The notes under the pieces: model-generated
Told to the model about the DNA's origin: nothing
What the model saw: only the letters and a program-made list of their open reading frames with translations
The model's database searches: none
Assembly: GCF_003967195.1 (NCBI RefSeq)
Contig: NZ_AP018725.1
Span: 868,001-932,000 of the forward strand
Origin: Sulfuriflexus mobilis
GTDB taxonomy: Bacteria > Pseudomonadota > Gammaproteobacteria > AKS1
Direction: 5' to 3'
DNA length: 64,000 nucleotides
Shown: positions 28,266 through 36,314 of the stretch, piece by piece
Layout of the letters: the number at the start of each line of letters is the position of its first letter
Position numbering within the stretch: the stretch's first letter is position 1
Program-made: the position numbers and the translations under genes

Positions 28266-29351
28266 ATGGCAGATGTAAGCAAAGAGCAGATCGAGGCCAA
28301 GCTCAAAGAGTATATCGATCCCTACGTGGAAAAAGACCTGGTCAGCGCCAAGCTGGTCAAGGATATCGCCATTGATGGCGGCAAGGTAACACTCGGCATC
28401 ACGCTTGGATTCCCGGCCAAGGGCTATTTTGACACCCTGCGTAGCAAGCTCACAGAACTACTCAGCAGCCTGGACGGCGTCAGTGAAGTGGTTGTGAATA
28501 TCGAGACCAAGATCGCCGCCCACAAGGCACAGAAGGGCGTTGCGCCGATTGAAGGCATCAAGAATGTCATCGCCATCGCCTCCGGTAAGGGCGGTGTGGG
28601 TAAATCCACCACCTCCGTCAACCTGGCGCTGGCCCTGTCTGCCGAGGGTGCCAAGGTCGGTATCCTCGATGCCGACATCTACGGCCCCAGTCAGCCACGC
28701 ATGCTCGGTGTGAGTGGTCGCCCGGAATCAGAAGACGGCAAGACCCTTGAGCCAATTAACAGCTACAACCTGCAGGCCATGTCGATCGGTTTCCTCGTCG
28801 ATGAAGAGACCCCGATGATCTGGCGTGGCCCGATGGTGACCCAGGCCCTGAACCAGTTGCTCAATGACACCAAGTGGACGGATCTGGATTACCTGATCAT
28901 CGACCTGCCGCCGGGCACGGGTGATATTCAGCTGACCCTGGCCCAGCGTGTGCCGGTCAGTGGTGCCGTGATCGTCACCACCCCGCAGGACATCGCCCTG
29001 CTGGATGCACGCAAGGCATTGAAAATGTTTGAAAAGGTTGAAGTGCCGATACTGGGTATTATCGAAAACATGAGCATCCATATCTGCAGCAAGTGTGGTC
29101 ATGAAGAGCACATCTTCGGTGAAGGTGGTGGCATGAACATGTCCGAGCAGTACGACGTCGACTTCCTCGGCGCCCTGCCGCTGGATATGGCCATTCGCGT
29201 GGATACCGATGGCGGCAAGCCCACCGTAGTGGCCGACCCGGATGGTCGTATTACCCAGATCTACCGTGAGATCGCCCGTCGCGTGTCCGGTAAGATGTCC
29301 ATGCAGGCCAAGGAATACGCCAGCAAGTTCCCGAATATCGTTATTCAGTAG
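28266..29351 (+). CDS. apbC: Mrp/ApbC iron-sulfur cluster carrier ATPase
   Basis: A 361-residue Mrp/NBP35-family P-loop ATPase. An N-terminal DUF59/MIP18-like domain (about 1-85) precedes the deviant Walker A (IASGKGGVGKSTTSVNLA) and ends with the paired Cys motif that binds a bridging 4Fe-4S cluster (ICSKCGHEEHIFG). It delivers clusters to apoproteins. The gene is divergent from metG, a common pairing in Gammaproteobacteria, and ends at a strong terminator. Good ribosome binding site GCAGGAG. Confidence 0.95.
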   Translation: MADVSKEQIEAKLKEYIDPYVEKDLVSAKLVKDIAIDGGKVTLGITLGFPAKGYFDTLRSKLTELLSSLDGVSEVVVNIETKIAAHKAQKGVAPIEGIKNVIAIASGKGGVGKSTTSVNLALALSAEGAKVGILDADIYGPSQPRMLGVSGRPESEDGKTLEPINSYNLQAMSIGFLVDEETPMIWRGPMVTQALNQLLNDTKWTDLDYLIIDLPPGTGDIQLTLAQRVPVSGAVIVTTPQDIALLDARKALKMFEKVEVPILGIIENMSIHICSKCGHEEHIFGEGGGMNMSEQYDVDFLGALPLDMAIRVDTDGGKPTVVADPDGRITQIYREIARRVSGKMSMQAKEYASKFPNIVIQ

Positions 29352-29365
29352 CTTAGAAACAGCTT

Positions 29366-29409
29366 AAAAAAAGGGACGTCGCCGGGTTTTGGCGACGTCC
29401 CTTTTTTTA
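29366..29409 (+). terminator. Rho-independent terminator of apbC
   Basis: A 13-bp stem (AAGGGACGTCGCC / GGCGACGTCCCTT) with flanking A- and T-runs directly follows apbC. Confidence 0.9.
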
Positions 29410-29410
29410 T

Positions 29411-29453
29411 GTTCCCCTCCCCCCTTCGGGGGGAGGGTGAGGGAGGGGGGAAC
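29411..29453. repeat. GC-rich palindromic repeat (CCCTCCCC-type)
   Basis: An inverted repeat CCCTCCCCCC-TTC-GGGGGGAGGG with outer arms GTTCCCC / GGGGAAC. Related palindromes occur near 39.70 kb and as a tandem array at 62.77 kb. Confidence 0.65.
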
Positions 29454-29535
29454 AGTGAATGCTTTGCCAAAACATCCCCAATCCTGTCTAATACTGCCAA
29501 CAAAATGACAGCTTATTCCTAATTAAAGAGCAGCT

Positions 29536-30102
29536 ATGAGCATCAAAGCAGATAAGTGGATTCGCCGCATGGCGGAGCAGCACGGCATGATCGAGCCCTT
29601 CGAGCCGGGTCAGGTCAAGGAAAACGAGACAGGTCGCATCGTTTCTTACGGCACCTCGAGCTACGGCTACGATATCCGCTGTGCCGACGAGTTCAAGATC
29701 TTCACCAATATCAACTCGACCATTGTCGACCCGAAAAACTTCGATGAAAACAGCTTTGTCGACGTGAAGTCCGATGTCTGCGTGATCCCGCCGAACTCGT
29801 TTGCCCTGGCGCGCACCATTGAATACTTTCGCATCCCGCGTAATGTGCTCACCATCTGCCTCGGCAAGTCCACCTATGCGCGTTGCGGCATCATCGTCAA
29901 CGTCACGCCATTTGAACCGGAGTGGGAAGGGCACGTCACGCTCGAGTTCTCTAACACGACACCACTGCCGGCAAAGATCTATGCCAACGAGGGCGTGGCA
30001 CAGGTACTGTTCTTCGAGTCGGATGAGGAATGTGAGACCTCGTACAAGGATCGCGCTGGTAAGTACCAGGGGCAGGAAGGGGTTACTTTGCCGAAGACGT
30101 GA
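29536..30102 (+). CDS. dcd: dCTP deaminase
   Basis: A 188-residue homotrimeric enzyme converting dCTP to dUTP. It shows [15 protein letters not shown], the catalytic [21 protein letters not shown] segment read in two parts around the motif Glu, and the C-terminal [14 protein letters not shown] that closes over the nucleotide. The last 19 codons exist again, with seven synonymous differences, at 39633-39689. The codons here (GGG, TTG, ACG) look less native than those of the orphan copy, so this 3' end may be imported. Confidence 0.96.
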   Translation: MSIKADKWIRRMAEQHGMIEPFEPGQVKENETGRIVSYGTSSYGYDIRCADEFKIFTNINSTIVDPKNFDENSFVDVKSDVCVIPPNSFALARTIEYFRIPRNVLTICLGKSTYARCGIIVNVTPFEPEWEGHVTLEFSNTTPLPAKIYANEGVAQVLFFESDEECETSYKDRAGKYQGQEGVTLPKT

Positions 30103-30384
30103 GACATCAAACCCTCTCGCTTGCTTGAGAGGTGCCCTGACGCCGAAGTCGTAGGGTACTCACAATGAAGCCGTAGGATTCTGTGAGAAAAGGGTGAGGG
30201 TGATATTTTATTTAAAAGCCGGGCAATGCCCGGCTTTTTTATTAGCTAAATCTAATGGAGCTTGATTATATAGTCATTTAGCGCAATGCTTTAGATAGCC
30301 TCTGGGGAAAGGTAAGTCATTCGTACAATAGGCCGCGGCGGCCTATTACTCAATAGTAACGACGCGGCCTAACAACTGTTATGC
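30046..30384 (+). repeat. Long direct repeat, left copy (dcd 3' end to GTTATG core)
   Basis: It contains the last 19 codons of dcd, an extra segment of about 50 bases, the dcd terminator, about 130 highly conserved non-coding bases (including the near-palindrome AATAGGCCGCGGCGGCCTATT) and a final CCTAAC-AACT-GTTATGC core. The right copy is at 39633-39919. The first cassette-like gene begins in the core. Confidence 0.9.
30214..30240 (+). terminator. dcd terminator
   Basis: Stem AAAAGCCGGGCA / TGCCCGGCTTTT followed by T-residues, 112 bases after the dcd stop. It is duplicated at 39747-39774. Confidence 0.88.
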
Positions 30385-31004
30385 CAAGAGAATCTGATTT
30401 CATGCCTAAACCCAATGCACCTAAAGCGATGACCTTTAAGTCACCAAAAGAGCTGAGTAAGTGGCTGCAAGCGAACCATGCCACCGAAAGCGAACTTTTG
30501 ATCAAGATGTTCAAAAAGGGATCTGGGATTCCGAGCGTGAACTGGAACGAAGTCGTGATTGAGTCGCTGTGCTGGGGGTGGATTGACGGTGTCAAGAAGT
30601 CGCTCGATGACCAAGCCTACCTTCAACGGATTACTCCGAGAAAAGCTCGAAGCAATTGGTCAAAGAGGAATACCGAACATGTCGATCGCCTGATAACTGA
30701 GGGACGGATGAAGGAGCCGGGGCTTGCGCATGTTCGTGCGGCGAAAGAGGACGGTCGTTGGAAAAACGCCTATACCACTAGTGAGATGAAGGTTCCAGCG
30801 GACTTTCTAGCCGCTCTTGAGAGCATGCCGAAGGCGAAACAGTTCTATGAGACGCTAACCAAATCCAATCGCTACGCAATTTCTTATGGATTGGAATCTG
30901 CAAAGAAACCTGAAACCAGACAGAGGAGGTTTAAAAATTTCATGGATAAGCTAATCCGCAAAGAGAAGCCTGACCTTGGCATCAATAAGGGGAAAAAGGC
31001 ATAA
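30381..31004 (+). CDS. YdeI/OmpD-associated family protein (cassette gene)
   Basis: A 207-residue cytosolic protein. Family landmarks are KSPKELSKWLQANHATESEL, VIESLCWGWIDGVKKSLDD and an ITPRKARSNWSKRN motif with a C-terminal KNFMDKLIRKEKP. YdeI-type proteins have been tied to stress or peptide resistance, but the biochemical role is unclear. The ATG at 30381 lies in the GTTATGC recombination core, so the Met at 30402 (MPKPNAPKAMTF) could be the original start. An attC-like site begins at the stop codon, which makes it a typical integron cassette gene. Confidence 0.82.
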   Translation: MPRESDFMPKPNAPKAMTFKSPKELSKWLQANHATESELLIKMFKKGSGIPSVNWNEVVIESLCWGWIDGVKKSLDDQAYLQRITPRKARSNWSKRNTEHVDRLITEGRMKEPGLAHVRAAKEDGRWKNAYTTSEMKVPADFLAALESMPKAKQFYETLTKSNRYAISYGLESAKKPETRQRRFKNFMDKLIRKEKPDLGINKGKKA

Positions 31005-31098
31005 CAAAAAGTTCAAGAGGGATTTCGAGAACACGCATTTTTTTGCAAAGAGCGCGAAAAACCGCCTGTTCTCGAAACCCCTTAACTAAGCGTTATGT
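30999..31098 (+). other. attC-like recombination site 1
   Basis: A 100-bp imperfect inverted repeat. The left end GCATAAC overlaps the stop codon, followed by AGTTCAAGAGG and ATTTCGAGAAC. The right end mirrors it with GTTCTCGAAA, CCTTAACT and the core GTTATGT. The order R''-L''...L'-R' and the size match integron attC sites. No conventional terminator or gene is present here. Confidence 0.65.
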
Positions 31099-31221
31099 GC
31101 CTTCACAGTTTATCAGAATCAGTCTCGTAAAATTTCACTGTACAAATATTTTGAATATTGACGCACTTGCATAAGGTAATCCGTCTTTATATTACTAATT
31201 GATATTCCGGATGGAGGCAAT

Positions 31222-31583
31222 ATGAAAAGCTATACATTAATTTTAACTGCCTACACAGGCGCTGGCCCCGAATTTGGTAGCGAAGAGTGGAAAGCCTATG
31301 CAGCAAAATGGGGGAGTTTAATGAAGAGGCAGGAAAGGCGGGTATTCTTAAAGCCGGTCAGGCAATTCAAGATCCGCACACAGCGAGAACCGTCAGAGTT
31401 AATGACGGAGCGATAGAAGTTCACGATGGTCCGTTCGCTGAAATTAAGGAAAATATCATTGGGTGGTATCAGATTGAATGTGAAGATATAGAAACCGCGA
31501 TCGAATGGGCCGCCAAAGTGCCCAATGCAAAATGCGGCTATGGTGCAGTTGAAGTTCGACCCGATATTAATCATGATACGTAG
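31222..31583 (+). pseudogene. DGPF/YCII family protein, frameshifted
   Basis: Two overlapping frames together encode one DGPF (YCII-related) protein of about 120 residues. Frame one gives MKSYTLILTAYTGAGPEFGS up to AYAAKWG; the second continues EFNEEAGKAGILKAGQAIQ, the diagnostic VHDGPFAEIKE and a C-terminal YGAVEVRPD. The break is in a run of five G at about 31310-31315, where six would restore the frame. It may be inactivation, phase variation or a sequencing error. DGPF genes always partner ECF42 sigma genes, as here 5 bases downstream. Confidence 0.8.
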
Positions 31584-31588
31584 TCACC

Positions 31589-32809
31589 TTGGATAAGGCG
31601 TTTTTTGAAAATGCGCTGAATGACGTCTACCAAAAGGAATGGAGTCGTACACTTGCCTTTCTTGTAAAAAGAACGGGGGATATATCCAAAGCGGAAGATT
31701 GTGCACAAGATGCATTCGAGCGTGCCGTCCAGCACTGGCGAAAAGAGGGTTTTCCTGATAGTCCTGGCGCATGGCTTCGAACCGTTGCCTTTCGTCAGTA
31801 TATCGATCAGGCCAGATCGGCAAGTTCCAGATCCGATGTCTTGAAGCGTCTAAAATTACTTGAAGAAGATCAGCATTGGGATATAGATGAAGTTGATATT
31901 GATCAGGAAGAGTTATCGTTATTATTTTACTGCGCTAACGATTCTCTAGACAAGTCCTCACAGGTTATGTTGATGCTCCGTGTATTTGGAGGTTTAACAC
32001 CGCGAGAAATAGCCTTTACTTTCTCATTGGAAAAAGAAGCGATCCGATCTCGTTTACTGAGAGCGAAACGAAAACTCAGGGAAAAGGGTTTTCCTCCGCT
32101 TAGTGAGAAAGCGGTGCGTGAACGCATTCCTCAGATACTTGCCGCTATCTATATCATGTACAATGAGGCTACATTTTCCAGCGTTGAATCGACCAATCAT
32201 CGTCATGATATGGCCACAATTTCGTTACGTTTGGCCGACAGATTGTCAGTTTTACTACCTTTAGAATCTGAAGTGCATGGGCTTTTGTCTTTGATATTAT
32301 TTGTTGAGGCGAGAGTCGCGGCAAGATCGGTTGATAGGAAAACGCTGATCCCTCTGCCAGATCAAGATAGAAGTTTGTGGTCAAAAGGCCTGATTTCTCG
32401 AGCCAATAAGCATCTCACCATAGCAAGCAAACTATCCGATCCAGGTAAATATATGCTAGAAGCAGCCATTCAAGGGCATCATTGTGATGCTGACAGCATT
32501 GAAGAAACCGATTGGAATGCGATACTAAGCTTATATAACCGACTATTACTTATTACATCCGATTGCTATGTCCAACTAAATCGTATTTATGCACTTAGTA
32601 AGGTCGTGGGACCTTCCAAGGCATTAACAGAACTTGAGGAATATTACACGATAGGTATTGAGGAAAATTACTTGTACCTCCTTGTGAAAAGCGAACTACA
32701 TGAACAGTTGGGTCAACGTGATAAAGCCAGAGACCTGCTTAAGCGTGCGATAGATAGAGTAAATAACGAAATAGTTAAAGGTGTGTTATTGGAGAGGCTC
32801 AAGAAATGA
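31589..32809 (+). CDS. ECF42-type RNA polymerase sigma factor
   Basis: A 406-residue ECF sigma factor with a TTG start right after the DGPF gene. Sigma region 2 includes DISKAEDCAQDAFERAVQHW and PGAWLRTVAFRQYIDQARS; region 4 includes LTPREIAFTFSLEKEAIRSR. The C-terminal half is the long DUF6596/TPR-like extension typical of ECF42 (IYIMYNEATFSS, LYNRLLLITSDCYVQLNR). There is no anti-sigma gene, as usual for ECF42, whose extension controls activity. An attC-like site follows, suggesting that the sigma/DGPF pair moves as a two-gene cassette. An upstream stop excludes a longer start. Confidence 0.88.
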   Translation: MDKAFFENALNDVYQKEWSRTLAFLVKRTGDISKAEDCAQDAFERAVQHWRKEGFPDSPGAWLRTVAFRQYIDQARSASSRSDVLKRLKLLEEDQHWDIDEVDIDQEELSLLFYCANDSLDKSSQVMLMLRVFGGLTPREIAFTFSLEKEAIRSRLLRAKRKLREKGFPPLSEKAVRERIPQILAAIYIMYNEATFSSVESTNHRHDMATISLRLADRLSVLLPLESEVHGLLSLILFVEARVAARSVDRKTLIPLPDQDRSLWSKGLISRANKHLTIASKLSDPGKYMLEAAIQGHHCDADSIEETDWNAILSLYNRLLLITSDCYVQLNRIYALSKVVGPSKALTELEEYYTIGIEENYLYLLVKSELHEQLGQRDKARDLLKRAIDRVNNEIVKGVLLERLKK

Positions 32810-32835
32810 GCTGTGATGGTCTAGTAAGGAATAAA

Positions 32836-32919
32836 ATATAACAAGCCAATCAAGATCGCACGCAAAAGGCGCGTGCTGGGACCGCCAAACTGCGCCGGCC
32901 CCTTATTGCAACGTAATAT
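32836..32919 (+). other. attC-like recombination site, degenerate
   Basis: Left end ATATAAC-AAG-CCAATCAAG; right end CCTTATTG-CAAC-GTAATAT. The L'' and L' arms pair with one extra base, as in attC sites, while the right core is GTAATAT rather than GTTRRRY. The central part holds GCACGC / GCGTGC complementarity. It begins 27 bases after the sigma gene. Confidence 0.5.
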
Positions 32920-32997
32920 ACACACAAAGAAAAATAATGGAGTAATGTAGATGATCGTAAGATCAAACTTACTACAGCACTTAAATGGAGAAAGGAA

Positions 32998-33669
32998 ATG
33001 AACAAGATCATACAGTTTGGTGAAGTTGTTGATGGTTATGACATACCGGTTTTAAACGAGCGCGAAATACGTGCCGCTGCAGGGCTATTGTTTCTAATGA
33101 TGTTTATCTCGGTGATGAGCGCAGCGTTGATTGCGAACTTTGTCATGCTGAAGTTTGCGGTCATTATATTCCTGACCGATATTATCATCCGCGTGTTTAT
33201 CAGCCCACGCTATGCACCCACGTTAATTCTTGGACGTTTAATTGTAAGAAATCAGAATCCTGAATATGTTGGTGCTGCACAGAAAAAATTTGCTTGGTAT
33301 ATCGGTATCGTATTGGGTGTGCTTTTTTTTACCTTTACCGTTGTGATGAATTCAGTTAGCCCGATCTCCGGAATTATTTGTTTTACTTGCCTGATCTTCC
33401 TGTTTTTTGAAGCTGCCTTTGGTATTTGCCTGGGCTGCTTGTTCTACCCCATGTTTTTCAAAGATAAGGTGCAATACTGCCCGGGTGAAGTTTGTGATGT
33501 AAATGACAAACAGGACATACAAAAAACATCTTGGTCACAGATACTCATCATGCTTGGCTTTATTGTGTTTATTATTATAATAGTAAATATATTTCATGAA
33601 AGCTTTAGCGAAATTCCTTATGACCTGTTCGGATTGGATGACACAGGCGTATTTAGGGAGTGGAAGTGA
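32998..33669 (+). CDS. DUF4395 family membrane protein
   Basis: A 223-residue protein with about five helices. The DUF4395-like pattern includes PVLNEREIRAAAGLLFLMMF, TDIIIRVFISPRYAPTLILG and the conserved GICLGCLFYPMFF with a CxxC-like pair. A C-terminal extra helix (LIMLGFIVFIIIIVNIF) precedes an acidic tail. The function is unknown; DUF4395 proteins often sit with thiol-redox proteins. It has a plausible GAAAGGA ribosome binding site and AT-rich codons like the rest of the island. No attC-like site is seen after it. Confidence 0.75.
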   Translation: MNKIIQFGEVVDGYDIPVLNEREIRAAAGLLFLMMFISVMSAALIANFVMLKFAVIIFLTDIIIRVFISPRYAPTLILGRLIVRNQNPEYVGAAQKKFAWYIGIVLGVLFFTFTVVMNSVSPISGIICFTCLIFLFFEAAFGICLGCLFYPMFFKDKVQYCPGEVCDVNDKQDIQKTSWSQILIMLGFIVFIIIIVNIFHESFSEIPYDLFGLDDTGVFREWK

Positions 33670-33722
33670 AATTAAAGGGGCTGCCAATATTTAATCAAAA
33701 CCAAGGTATTAAATAATGATTC

Positions 33723-34151
33723 TCATTTGTCACTGACTCCTTTTATTCCCGACCCATCGGCGATGGGTGAGGTACTCACAATGCACTTACAGGGTTCTGT
33801 GAAGTGTAGACAGAATGTGAGAGTGAGTTCTTTATAAGCAAGAATGTCTCGTAAACGAAAGTTTGTGCATAAAAGTGCTGGTATTGCGTTGACCAATTGA
33901 ATCCGCAGCCAAAAGCGGTCATTTGAAAAAGGGTACTGATCCCTTTCGGTTGTAAATTCGCGTCGACGCAAAGTCAAAGTGCGTCGTTCCGGGCCGCTAT
34001 AGATATTTTTAGACTCAAAGCTTCCCGGGCCCTGATTATTATCCATTGTTTTGAGTGAGAGCTCTCCGAAGTCAAAATCCGTACCTATTATTCTTCTCCT
34101 TCCATGTGGCAGTGATGTTTGGGGGGCATAAATACTATTAGATATTCGCAA
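33723..34151 (-). CDS. Doubtful hypothetical protein
   Basis: A 142-residue frame opposite to its neighbours. The first 110 residues look protein-like (SLPHGRRRIIGTDFDFGEL, SGPERRTLTLRRRE), whereas the C-terminal end is encoded by dispersed repeat sequence near 33.72-33.81 kb. No family is recognised. It may be a truncated gene that ends in a repeat. Otherwise the stretch 33670-34339 contains only repeats and the TetR operator. Confidence 0.3.
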   Translation of the reverse strand: MRISNSIYAPQTSLPHGRRRIIGTDFDFGELSLKTMDNNQGPGSFESKNIYSGPERRTLTLRRREFTTERDQYPFSNDRFWLRIQLVNAIPALLCTNFRLRDILAYKELTLTFCLHFTEPCKCIVSTSPIADGSGIKGVSDK

Positions 34152-34271
34152 TCAAGAATCGACCGCTACGCGGAAAATCAGGGCCGTTCGTCTTGACCGG
34201 AATCTCGCAAGTGCCAAAGCTATACCGTGTATTATTAATAACCAATAATTAATATGGTTATTGTGTTCTGA

Positions 34272-34303
34272 TAATATATTTGACTAATTAGTCAAATATA
34301 TTA
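34272..34303. promoter_or_regulatory. Perfect 32-bp palindrome, probable TetR operator
   Basis: The half-site TAATATATTTGACTAA is followed by its exact reverse complement, centred 52 bases before the TetR start. TGAC-TAAT-TAGTCA cores are typical TetR-family operators. It probably mediates autoregulation and control of the downstream pump. Confidence 0.75.
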
Positions 34304-34339
34304 TGATTGAAAAACATTGAATACACTATGGGAATATAT

Positions 34340-34969
34340 ATGGGGCGTTCACCCACCAACACAAAAGCCAAGCTTATTCAGACCGCGAATGACCTGATCT
34401 GGAAAAACAGCTATGGCTCTGTGAGCGTCGATGACATATGTACCTCCTCTGGAGTAAATAAGGGAAGCTTTTACTACTACTTTCCATCTAAAGTGGATCT
34501 GGCTATTGCTACCATGGAAGAGGCTTATCAAAGTTTTGAGCCAGAAATGGAAAAGGTATTTTCTGCAAGTGTTTCAGCAGCTGAACGTTTTGAGCGTCTG
34601 GCGGCTTTTGTCTATGAGAAGCAACTAGAAACATATAACAAATATGGACGTGTTTGTGGTTGCCCTTTTGCCTCGTTGGGTTCTGAGATGGCAGGAAAAG
34701 AGGAGGCTATACGAGAAAAAGTTGACGAAATTTTTCGTCGACAGGAGCAACTTCTCACAAGAACCATACAAGAGATGGCGGATGCCGGTCAGTTACCGCT
34801 GGAAACAGACTTCGCTGCCAAAGCTTCAGAGATCCATACGTTTATTATGGGGCAAGTTATGATGGCACGCATTCAAAATGATTTAACGAGCCTGAAGGAT
34901 GATGTAAGAACCGGTTTATTTCGCATCCTCAATATAGAAGAGCAAGTAACTATAGAGCCTCCAGAATGA
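34340..34969 (+). CDS. TetR/AcrR family transcriptional regulator
   Basis: A 209-residue regulator. The N-terminal helix-turn-helix reads SVSVDDICTSSGVNKGSFYY followed by YFPSKVDLA. The ligand-binding domain contains VCGCPFASLGSEMAG, with two cysteines in a position seen in redox- or electrophile-sensing relatives. I chose the ATG at 34340 (MGRSPTNTKAKLIQ); in-frame ATGs at 34307 and 34328 are possible. A perfect palindrome lies just upstream, and an RND adaptor-permease pair follows 79 bases downstream on the same strand, so it is the likely repressor of the pump. Confidence 0.9.
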   Translation: MGRSPTNTKAKLIQTANDLIWKNSYGSVSVDDICTSSGVNKGSFYYYFPSKVDLAIATMEEAYQSFEPEMEKVFSASVSAAERFERLAAFVYEKQLETYNKYGRVCGCPFASLGSEMAGKEEAIREKVDEIFRRQEQLLTRTIQEMADAGQLPLETDFAAKASEIHTFIMGQVMMARIQNDLTSLKDDVRTGLFRILNIEEQVTIEPPE

Positions 34970-35048
34970 TACGAGTTTCCCAAGGTAGTAGTAAGTTAAT
35001 CACTAAGTTGCCAACTAAAAGTACGGATAAGCGATTGGAGCTATTCTG

Positions 35049-36239
35049 ATGACAAAGACATTAAAGGGAGCCTCTTTCATAGGTGCAGCAATAACTATTG
35101 TTGTACTGGGAGTGGTTGGTGTCGTTCTAATTTTACAGGGTGTATCTGCATCAGAAACCAAATCTAATGCAAATGCAGAACAGCAGGCTATGCCTGTTGA
35201 AGTCGCGATTATCGAAGAACAAGCCATACGACTATGGAAGGATTTTTCAGGACATCTGACAGCCGTGGATTATGTCGAAATACGACCTCAGGTAACAGGC
35301 CTCATTACGGATGTGAAATTTGAAGATGGGCAGCTCGTCAGCAAGGGTGACATTTTATATATTATCGACCCTCGTCCACTTAAGGCAGCTGTTGATAAGG
35401 CAGAGGCAGAATTGATGGTTGCTCGTAACCGGTATACTTTAGCGGATAAAGAATACAAAAGGGCAAAAGACCTGATCAAGACAAATGTGATTTCGCAACG
35501 AATCTATGACGAGCGCATGAACACTAAATTGGTGTCCGAAGCGACAGTGAAGAGTGCTGCGGCACAATTATCAGAAGCAGAAATTAACCTGGGTCATGCT
35601 TACGTAAGGGCGCCTGTATCTGGTCGCGTCAGTCGCGCTGAAATAACTGAAGGTAACCTGGTTTCTGCAGGCCCCAATGCGCCTTTACTTACTGCGATTG
35701 TATCAAGTAAAAATATCTACGCAGACTTTGAGGTTGATGAGCAGACTTACCTGCGTTATGTACATGCTATTTCTCCGTCCAGGCAAAAGACGGCGAATAA
35801 AATTCCTGTAGAGCTTCGTTTGCAGAGTGATGAATTGATGTATCGAGGTAAAATTCATGCATTTGATAACAGAATAGACCGCTCATCAGGCACAATTCGT
35901 GCCCGTGCTATTTTCGATAATCCAGAAAATAAATTATTACCCGGCATGTACGTGCGCCTGAGGCTGGGGAGTGCTACTGAAGAAAACAGGATTTTAGTAA
36001 GTGAACGTGCTATTGGTACGGATCAGAATCGTAAATTCGTTTATGTCGTTAATGCTGAGAATAAAACGACTTATCGTGAAGTGCAGCTTGGCGACAGTAT
36101 CGATGGAGATCGAATAGTACGCTCTGGCCTGACAGTTGGGGACAAGGTAATTATACGTGGGCTGATGAGAATAAGACCTAATATGCTTGTTGAACCAAAA
36201 GTGTCTATAACGGCAAAGAAGGCTGCAGCCAAGTCCTGA
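35049..36239 (+). CDS. RND efflux periplasmic adaptor (MexE-like)
   Basis: A 396-residue membrane-fusion protein with an N-terminal anchor (GAAITIVVLGVVGVVLIL), a split lipoyl/barrel-sandwich domain (DYVEIRPQVTGLITDVKFED, then HAYVRAPVSGRVSRAEI), an alpha-hairpin between them and a C-terminal beta-barrel and membrane-proximal domain. It links the inner-membrane pump to an outer-membrane channel. The next gene is the cognate permease, 75 bases downstream. Confidence 0.92.
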   Translation: MTKTLKGASFIGAAITIVVLGVVGVVLILQGVSASETKSNANAEQQAMPVEVAIIEEQAIRLWKDFSGHLTAVDYVEIRPQVTGLITDVKFEDGQLVSKGDILYIIDPRPLKAAVDKAEAELMVARNRYTLADKEYKRAKDLIKTNVISQRIYDERMNTKLVSEATVKSAAAQLSEAEINLGHAYVRAPVSGRVSRAEITEGNLVSAGPNAPLLTAIVSSKNIYADFEVDEQTYLRYVHAISPSRQKTANKIPVELRLQSDELMYRGKIHAFDNRIDRSSGTIRARAIFDNPENKLLPGMYVRLRLGSATEENRILVSERAIGTDQNRKFVYVVNAENKTTYREVQLGDSIDGDRIVRSGLTVGDKVIIRGLMRIRPNMLVEPKVSITAKKAAAKS

Positions 36240-36314
36240 TTTACTAATTACAAAAACCAGCAGAGGATATGGTTTGGTGCCTATCTGTAGCAGGTTCATT
36301 TCCTAGGGTGAATT

